From assembly GCA_021779695.1 (NCBI GenBank), contig JAJYAE010000139.1:1-10887 (forward strand): 10,887 nucleotides of DNA, in the 5' to 3' direction. The notes beneath the pieces are model-generated. The model did no database searches and was not told the origin of the DNA. It saw only the letters and a list, made by a program, of their open reading frames with translations. Position 1 is the first letter of the stretch; every line of letters begins with the position of its first letter. This stretch comes from Acidobacteriota bacterium (GTDB lineage: Bacteria > Acidobacteriota > Terriglobia > Terriglobales > Acidobacteriaceae). Below, one piece after another: positions 6,843 to 10,887 of the stretch. The position numbers and the translations under genes are program-made.

Positions 6843-7267
6843 CCGCAGAAGTCGCGAAGTACACCATCGAGCAGGTCGAATCCCTCGAACTCGCCCCTGG
6901 CAGCAGGCATGAGAACCTCGAAGGCTGGGTGCCCGAACTCGCCAGCGAAGACGCCCTCAAGGATGCGCTCGAGAAGGCGTTCGACTATCGCGGAGACGTG
7001 ACGATCACGCTCAAGTCCGGCGAAAAGGTTGAGGCCTTCATCTTCAATCGTCACACCGGCTCCACGCTGGCCGACTCCTGGGTGCAGTACTTTGCGCCCA
7101 ACATCGACGCCAAGCAAAAGGCGACTTATGCGCAGATCGCCCGTCTTGAATTCACCGGCAAGGATCGCGCCGCGGGCAAGCACTGGGAAGACTGGGTCAC
7201 GGCCTACAACGAACGCAAAGCCGCTGGCGAAAAGAACATTGCGCTCCATCCGGACGCTCTGGAATAG
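6839..7267 (+). CDS. Conserved-looking protein of unknown function coupled to hpnH
   Basis: I do not recognise this 142-residue protein with certainty. Its ATG overlaps the hpnH stop in ATGA, a strong sign of co-translation. There is no signal peptide, membrane segment or cysteine. The N-terminal third (1-48) is acidic and helical-looking. Residues 49-70 (DYRGDVTITLKSGEKVEAFIFNR) resemble a two-strand beta unit with a turn, like the small Sm/SH3-type barrels that begin 'V.V.L.dG...G.v...'. Another predicted strand pair runs to YAQIARLEFTG (97-107), then a basic/aromatic helix GKDRAAGKHWEDWVTAYNERK (108-127). The fold guess is inference only. Its position between hpnH and the hpnA-hpnG genes suggests a role in hopanoid side-chain synthesis, delivery or control. 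Base composition and codon style match hpnH, so it looks like a genuine, long-resident gene. Confidence 0.85.
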   Translation: MTAEVAKYTIEQVESLELAPGSRHENLEGWVPELASEDALKDALEKAFDYRGDVTITLKSGEKVEAFIFNRHTGSTLADSWVQYFAPNIDAKQKATYAQIARLEFTGKDRAAGKHWEDWVTAYNERKAAGEKNIALHPDALE

Positions 7268-7352
7268 AAATCGCGCTGGCCGGCAAGACAGAACCATTTC
7301 GCCGAACACCTTCGCCAATCGGTGCCGAAGTCGCTTCAAGGAATGCCGGCGA

Positions 7353-7380
7353 GAAGACAGCGTGCGCCCTACCTGTCTTC
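7353..7380. repeat. 8-bp inverted repeat between convergent genes
   Basis: GAAGACAG (7353-7360) and CTGTCTTC (7373-7380) pair perfectly around 12 nt. The repeat overlaps the last codons and stop of the toxin gene and lies 85 bp after the stop of the unknown gene, where a bidirectional terminator between convergent genes would be placed. No U-run follows on either strand, so termination is unproven. Confidence 0.35.
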
Positions 7381-7671
7381 AAGCTGTAGTGAACTTGGCA
7401 TCATGCGCTGATGAAGGATGCGTGCAATGAATACGCCATTCTGATCCGGCCGGTAGAAGATCACATGCCGCCCATGTTCGAAGCGATGATAGCCCTTCTG
7501 CACGCGATCGCATGGCCTGCCGATCAAGGGCGCTCCCGCAATTTTCTGGAAACAGCCCAGCAGACTGTCCGTGTACCTGCGCGCCTGCTCCATGCCCCAG
7601 GTTTCAAGCGTGTACCGTGCGATTCCTCTCAGGTCCGAACGAGCTTGATTGGATAAGCGATAGTCAGGCAA
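7369..7671 (-). CDS. parE: ParE/RelE-superfamily toxin
   Basis: A 100-residue toxin of the ParE/RelE fold. ParE members poison DNA gyrase; other members of the superfamily cleave mRNA on ribosomes. Supporting features are the N-terminal YRLSNQARSDLRGIARYTLETWG, the middle GRPCDRVQKGYHRFEHGRHVIFYRP and the C-terminal FIARILHQRMMP, which match the ParE pattern (beta-hairpin plus R.L.HQRM.P ending). RelE-type catalytic residues are not evident, so the gyrase-targeting ParE type is favoured. The start is TTG at 7671; no ATG gives a full-length fold. It overlaps the antitoxin stop by 8 bp, with GGAAAG shortly upstream, so translation is probably coupled to the antitoxin. Frame and length are intact. 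Confidence 0.88.
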   Translation of the reverse strand: MPDYRLSNQARSDLRGIARYTLETWGMEQARRYTDSLLGCFQKIAGAPLIGRPCDRVQKGYHRFEHGRHVIFYRPDQNGVFIARILHQRMMPSSLQLEDR

Positions 7672-7930
7672 CGATCTTTCCCGGCGCGAGCTGATTCAAA
7701 TAGCCATCGATGTCTTCGGAAACGTCTCCCTCAAACGCGCCGCTGTTTTCCCCGGCGATAATCGCATCACGAAGGGCCTGCAGCTTCACCGCATCCTCTC
7801 GCTCGCTCTTTTCAAGCGCCCGAAGGCCCGCCCTCAGCACCTCGCTCGCATTGGCATATTCGCCCTTGCGAATTTTGGCTTCAACGAACTTATCCATCTG
7901 CGGTGGAAGGTTGATATTGCGAGTCGGCAT
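7664..7930 (-). CDS. parD: ParD-type ribbon-helix-helix antitoxin
   Basis: An 88-residue antitoxin that would bind and neutralise the overlapping ParE-like toxin and repress its own operon. Residues 1-45 (RNINLPPQMDKFVEAKIRKGEYANASEVLRAGLRALE) form a classic ParD ribbon-helix-helix DNA-binding domain with the signature GEYANASEVLRAGLR. The C-terminal half, with the acidic GAFEGDVSEDIDGYL, is the usual disordered toxin-binding tail. GGAGG lies 4 nt before the ATG at 7930. The promoter and tandem motif immediately upstream fit autoregulation. The pair is transcribed against the flanking hopanoid genes. Confidence 0.9.
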   Translation of the reverse strand: MPTRNINLPPQMDKFVEAKIRKGEYANASEVLRAGLRALEKSEREDAVKLQALRDAIIAGENSGAFEGDVSEDIDGYLNQLAPGKIVA

Positions 7931-7945
7931 AAGACCTCCATCTCG

Positions 7946-7975
7946 AGGGTATCGCGATTGGCAATAGTTGGCAAT
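7946..7975 (-). promoter_or_regulatory. parDE promoter with tandem operator-like repeat
   Basis: On the minus strand, -35 TTGCCA (7974-7969), a 17-bp spacer and -10 TACCCT (7951-7946) precede the antitoxin ribosome binding site. The 8-mer ATTGCCAA occurs twice (plus-strand TTGGCAAT at 7958-7965 and 7968-7975) with a 10-bp period, one helical turn. One copy overlaps the -35 and the other lies in the spacer, a typical place for cooperative binding of ribbon-helix-helix antitoxin dimers. Confidence 0.6.
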
Positions 7976-8062
7976 CCACTTTGCCGCTACACCGATACGG
8001 AATTCATCTGTAGAGCACGAGCTTGCGCTTCCTCAGGCACTTGCGCTCGAAATGCGGATGCT

Positions 8063-8099
8063 CTGCGGTGGCTCCGCAGTCATTCGACACATCTACAAT
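8063..8099 (+). promoter_or_regulatory. hpnA upstream hairpin and -10-like box
   Basis: CTGCGG (8063-8068) and CCGCAG (8074-8079) form a 6-bp hairpin with a TGGCT loop. It is followed by the near-consensus -10 hexamer TACAAT (8094-8099), 10 nt before the hpnA ATG. A transcript would start at about 8106, leaving only a few leader bases. No clear -35 is present; the hairpin occupies that region and could mark a regulator site. Confidence 0.4.
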
Positions 8100-8109
8100 A
8101 GAGATAGAC

Positions 8110-9123
8110 ATGCGCATCTTTCTCACCGGCGCCACCGGCTTTGTCGGCCATCACGTCGCCAAGGCACTCGCTGAACAGGGCGCAGAACTCCGCATCCTTG
8201 TCCGCCGCAGCAGCAATCTCAAGCATCTCGAAGGCATCCCCGGCGACACCGTTGTCGGGGATCTCGCCCGCCCGGAGAGCTACGCGCCCGCCCTGCAGGG
8301 CTGCGAAGCTGTCGTCCACGTCGCCGCAGACTACCGCCTCTGGATTCGTGATCCCGACTCGATGTACCGCGTCAACGTCGATGGCACCCGCGACCTGCTT
8401 CGTCTCGCCCGCGAGGCCCACGTCCCGCGCGTTGTTTACACGTCGTCCGTTGCCACCATGCACTTCCGCACCGACGGCATCGTCATCAACGAGGACACGC
8501 CCGTCTCCCTCGCCGACATGGTCGGCCACTACAAGCGCTCCAAGTTCCTCGCCGAGCAGCAGGCCATCGCCGCCGCGCAGGACGGCCAGCAGGTCATCAT
8601 CCTCAACCCCACCACGCCCATCGGCCCCTTCGATGCCAAGCCCACGCCCACCGGCCGCATCTTCGTCGACTTCCTCAATCACAAATTCCCGGCCTACATG
8701 GACACCGGCCTCAACCTCGTCGATGTCGCAGAAGTCGCCCGCGCTCATGTCGCCGGGCTCACCGTCGGCACGCCCGGCCGCCGGTACATTCTCGGTGGAG
8801 AAAACCTCACCCTCAAGCAGATCCTCGACAAGATGTCGGCCATCACCGGCATCCCATCGCCCACGATGAAGGTGCCCTTTGCCGTCGCGCTTACCTACGC
8901 CTTCTTCGAGGAGTGGATTACCGGCCACATCGGCGGCCACGAGCCACGTGCCACGCTGGAAGAAGTCCGCATGGGCCGCAAGAAGATGTTTGCCTCCTCC
9001 GCCCGCGCGCAGCAGGAACTCGGCTTCCGCATCGTCCCCGTCTACCCCGCCATGCGTGCGGCCATCGACTGGTTCCGCGCCAACGGCTACGCACCTGCCG
9101 GGCCGGTGTCCACGCCCGCATGA
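8110..9123 (+). CDS. hpnA: Hopanoid-associated sugar epimerase-like protein HpnA
   Basis: HpnA is an extended short-chain dehydrogenase/epimerase found in hopanoid loci; its exact reaction is not settled. The 337-residue protein starts MRIFLTGATGFVGHHV, with the NAD(P)-binding motif GATGFVG at 7-13. The catalytic features are TSSVAT (Ser112/Ser113) and YxxxK as Tyr141 and Lys145 (GHYKRSKFLAE). NPTTPIGPFD (around 175-184) is the conserved substrate-loop entry of this family. The ATG at 8110 is chosen because the fold begins there; an in-frame ATG at 8023 would add 29 unconserved residues and lies upstream of the -10-like box. Its stop overlaps the next start (ATGA), so hpnA and hpnG are probably translationally coupled. 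The toxin-antitoxin pair separates it from hpnH. Confidence 0.93.
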   Translation: MRIFLTGATGFVGHHVAKALAEQGAELRILVRRSSNLKHLEGIPGDTVVGDLARPESYAPALQGCEAVVHVAADYRLWIRDPDSMYRVNVDGTRDLLRLAREAHVPRVVYTSSVATMHFRTDGIVINEDTPVSLADMVGHYKRSKFLAEQQAIAAAQDGQQVIILNPTTPIGPFDAKPTPTGRIFVDFLNHKFPAYMDTGLNLVDVAEVARAHVAGLTVGTPGRRYILGGENLTLKQILDKMSAITGIPSPTMKVPFAVALTYAFFEEWITGHIGGHEPRATLEEVRMGRKKMFASSARAQQELGFRIVPVYPAMRAAIDWFRANGYAPAGPVSTPA

Positions 9124-9791
9124 CCCGCACCGCCATCATTGCCGCCATGCGCGCCGAGCTTAAGCCGCTCGTCCGTGGCTGGAAGCACGAGCGCCGTAAC
9201 GGCGTCGATACCTGGGCTCATCGCGACGACAACCTTTACGTCGCCGCCTGTGCCGGAGCCGGTCAGGCTGCCGCCACGCGCGCCTTTGCCGCCATCGAGG
9301 AGTCCGCTCCCATTGATCTTGTTTTTTCCATCGGCTGGGCTGGCGCCCTCACCACCGCATGCGCCGCCGGGCACGCCTACAACGTTGGCGGCGTAATCGA
9401 TGCCCGCACCGGCGAGCGCTTCCAGTGCGATGCCGGAGCAGGGGAGCAGTGGCTCGTCACCAGCCCCGTGATTGCCGGTCCGGAAGAAAAGCGCCGTCTT
9501 GCTTCCACCTACCATGCCGCCCTGGTCGACATGGAAGCCGTCGCCATCGCACGCCTTGCAGCCATGCGCGGCATCCCGTTTTACGCCATCAAGGGAGTGA
9601 GCGATGCCCTCGACGTGCGCCTCCCCGACATGAATCCCTTCCTCGCGCACGATGGCCGCTTCCGCACCGCGCGCTTTACTCTATATGCTCTTTTGCGCCC
9701 GTGGTACTGGCAGGCGCTGGCGCATATGGGCGAAAATGGTAAGAAGGCAGCAATCGGCATCGCCGACCGGCTCCACGAGTTTCTCCAATAG
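9120..9791 (+). CDS. hpnG: Adenosylhopane nucleosidase/phosphorylase HpnG
   Basis: HpnG belongs to the PNP/MTA-SAH nucleosidase superfamily and removes adenine from adenosylhopane, giving a ribosyl-type hopane for later side-chain tailoring. The protein has 223 residues. Visible features are IIAAMRAELKPL at the N-terminus (Glu13 in the position of the nucleosidase active-site acid), the glycine-rich IGWAGAL near 71-77, VDMEAVAIA (136-144, with Glu139 as the ribose-binding glutamate) and KGVSDALD (158-165), where Asp162 corresponds to the purine-protonating aspartate. The ATGA overlap with hpnA indicates coupled translation. The substrate fits the product of HpnH upstream. Confidence 0.92.
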   Translation: MTRTAIIAAMRAELKPLVRGWKHERRNGVDTWAHRDDNLYVAACAGAGQAAATRAFAAIEESAPIDLVFSIGWAGALTTACAAGHAYNVGGVIDARTGERFQCDAGAGEQWLVTSPVIAGPEEKRRLASTYHAALVDMEAVAIARLAAMRGIPFYAIKGVSDALDVRLPDMNPFLAHDGRFRTARFTLYALLRPWYWQALAHMGENGKKAAIGIADRLHEFLQ

Positions 9792-9814
9792 ACGAGGTCA
9801 AATCAGGAACGCGA

Positions 9815-10887
9815 ATGGCTACGCAAATTTCCGGCGTGGAAAGCCGCATTGATTCCGCAATTCCGTCCACCATGCGCGCTGTGGTCTACCACGGCGTCAA
9901 CGACATGCGCATTGAGACCGTCCCCGTCCCGCGCATCGGCAAAGGTGAACTTCTCGTCAAGATCGCCACCTGCGGCATCTGCGGCACGGACCTCAAGAAG
10001 ATTCACACCGGCTCACACTCTGCTCCGCGCATCTTTGGCCATGAGATGGCCGGAACCATCGTCGCCGTTGGCGAAGACGTGACCAGCTTTCGCGTCGGGG
10101 AGCGCGTAATGGTCTTCCACCACGTGCCTTGCAACGAGTGCTACTACTGCCGCAAGGGCACGCCCGCGCAATGCCCGCTCTATAAAAAAGTCGGCGTCAC
10201 CGCAGGCTATGAGCCTTCCGGCGGCGGTTTTGCCGAGTACATCCGCGTCATGGATTTCGTCGTCAACAACCGTGGCGTCGTGCGCATTCCTGACGATGTT
10301 CCGTTCGAGCAGGCAGCCTTCATTGAGCCCCTGAATACCGTGATGAAGGGCGTCAAGCTGTTGAACCTCGCCCCGGACGACACGGTCCTCGTCATCGGCC
10401 AGGGCCCCATCGGCCTGATGCATGCCGCGCTGGCCAGCCGCCTCGCTGCCAAAGTGCTCACTTCCGATCTCTATCCCGAACGCCATGCCATTGCAGCGCG
10501 CTTCGGTTTGAAGCATCCCATTCATGCAGGAACCGAAAATGTCGTTGAGCGGGTCATGGCGGAGACCGACGGCCGAGGCGCCGATGCCGTCATCCTCGCG
10601 GTCGGCGGCACTGCACTCATCCGCACCGCCATGGACGCAGCCCGCCCCGGGGGGAAAGTGATGCTCTTTGCGCAGACCCAGCATGGCGAAGTGACGATTG
10701 ACCCGGCTGCCGTCTGCGTCGACGAGAAAACCTTGATTGGCTCCTATTCATCTTCGTTCCCCATCCTCGATGAGGTCACCGGTCTCATCTTCGGCGGCTA
10801 TCGTAGTGGTTTTGATCTAACGCAGCTCATTTCGCACCGTTTTTCCATTGAGGACGCGGTGCCCGCAATTGAAGTGGCTTCGCACCC
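9815..10887 (+). CDS. Zinc-dependent medium-chain alcohol/polyol dehydrogenase (3' end outside window)
   Basis: A medium-chain zinc dehydrogenase that interconverts an alcohol or polyol with a ketone or aldehyde; 357 codons are present before the edge and no stop is seen. Catalytic zinc ligands are Cys53 (CGICGTD), His76-Glu77 (GHE) and probably Glu171 (FIEPLNT). The structural zinc site has Cys106, Cys109, Cys112 and Cys120. The Rossmann motif is GQGPIG (195-200), and Asp218 at the end of the second strand (TSDLYPE) favours NAD(H) over NADP(H). The fold resembles sorbitol or threonine dehydrogenases. The ATG at 9815 has AGGA 6 nt upstream; Met20 (ATG 9872) is the usual family start, so about 19 residues are an extension. 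The gap to hpnG is only 23 bp, so it is likely in the hpnA-hpnG operon. Substrate unknown; a hopanoid side-chain role is inference from position. Confidence 0.9.
   Translation, partial: MATQISGVESRIDSAIPSTMRAVVYHGVNDMRIETVPVPRIGKGELLVKIATCGICGTDLKKIHTGSHSAPRIFGHEMAGTIVAVGEDVTSFRVGERVMVFHHVPCNECYYCRKGTPAQCPLYKKVGVTAGYEPSGGGFAEYIRVMDFVVNNRGVVRIPDDVPFEQAAFIEPLNTVMKGVKLLNLAPDDTVLVIGQGPIGLMHAALASRLAAKVLTSDLYPERHAIAARFGLKHPIHAGTENVVERVMAETDGRGADAVILAVGGTALIRTAMDAARPGGKVMLFAQTQHGEVTIDPAAVCVDEKTLIGSYSSSFPILDEVTGLIFGGYRSGFDLTQLISHRFSIEDAVPAIEVASH

Noticed and set aside
7268..7368. Near-repeat of GCCGGC...AAGACAG (around 7279 and 7345) as an insertion-site duplication for the toxin-antitoxin module
   Set aside because: Both copies lie on the same side of the module and differ by a 3-nt insertion, so they do not bracket it.
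8023..8109. Upstream in-frame start for hpnA
   Set aside because: The Rossmann fold begins at the ATG at 8110; the extra 29 residues are unconserved in appearance and precede the -10-like box.
8080..8940. Minus-strand open frame of 286 codons opposite hpnA
   Set aside because: Antisense to a complete HpnA; no motif or ribosome binding site supports it.
1..10887. CRISPR array, tRNA, rRNA or riboswitch
   Set aside because: I saw no regularly spaced direct repeats, no cloverleaf-like pattern and no conserved riboswitch core anywhere in the window.

Overview
The window is roughly 60% G+C bacterial chromosome, most probably from an Acidobacteriota member of the Terriglobia type (relatives of Acidobacterium, Granulicella, Terriglobus). 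The phylum is inferred from protein style and from a hopanoid locus with an adjacent ispH. No rRNA, tRNA or CRISPR array is visible.

Left flank, minus strand (1-2012): the N-terminal part of uvrB runs off the left edge. Upstream of it lies a small HUH/Y1 tyrosine transposase of the REP-associated/IS200 type (1431-1880). Palindromic hairpins surround it, and a 26-bp inverted repeat with one mismatch brackets it at 1324-1349 and 1967-1992.

Hopanoid block, plus strand (2242-7267): ispH (last step of the MEP isoprenoid pathway), shc (squalene-hopene cyclase), hpnH (radical-SAM adenosylhopane synthase) and an unrecognised 142-residue gene whose start overlaps the hpnH stop. A paired hairpin sits just after shc.

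Interruption, minus strand (7369-7930): a ParDE-type toxin-antitoxin pair with its own promoter and a repeated operator-like motif lies inside the hopanoid locus.

Hopanoid block continued, plus strand (8110-10887): hpnA (hopanoid-associated NAD(P)-dependent epimerase/dehydratase-like protein), hpnG (nucleoside-phosphorylase-like, acts on adenosylhopane), and a zinc-dependent medium-chain dehydrogenase cut by the right edge.

Read together: IspH supplies C5 isoprenoid precursors, squalene made elsewhere is cyclised by Shc, HpnH adds a 5'-deoxyadenosyl group, and HpnG removes adenine to give a ribosyl side chain. HpnA, the unknown 142-residue protein and the terminal dehydrogenase are candidates for side-chain tailoring. 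A regulatory theme is that uvrB and ispH both have a near-consensus -10 hexamer exactly 6 nt before the start codon, which suggests leaderless transcripts. I found no clear new defence system. The most novel items are the unknown HpnH-coupled protein, the possible tailoring dehydrogenase and the bracketed transposase unit.
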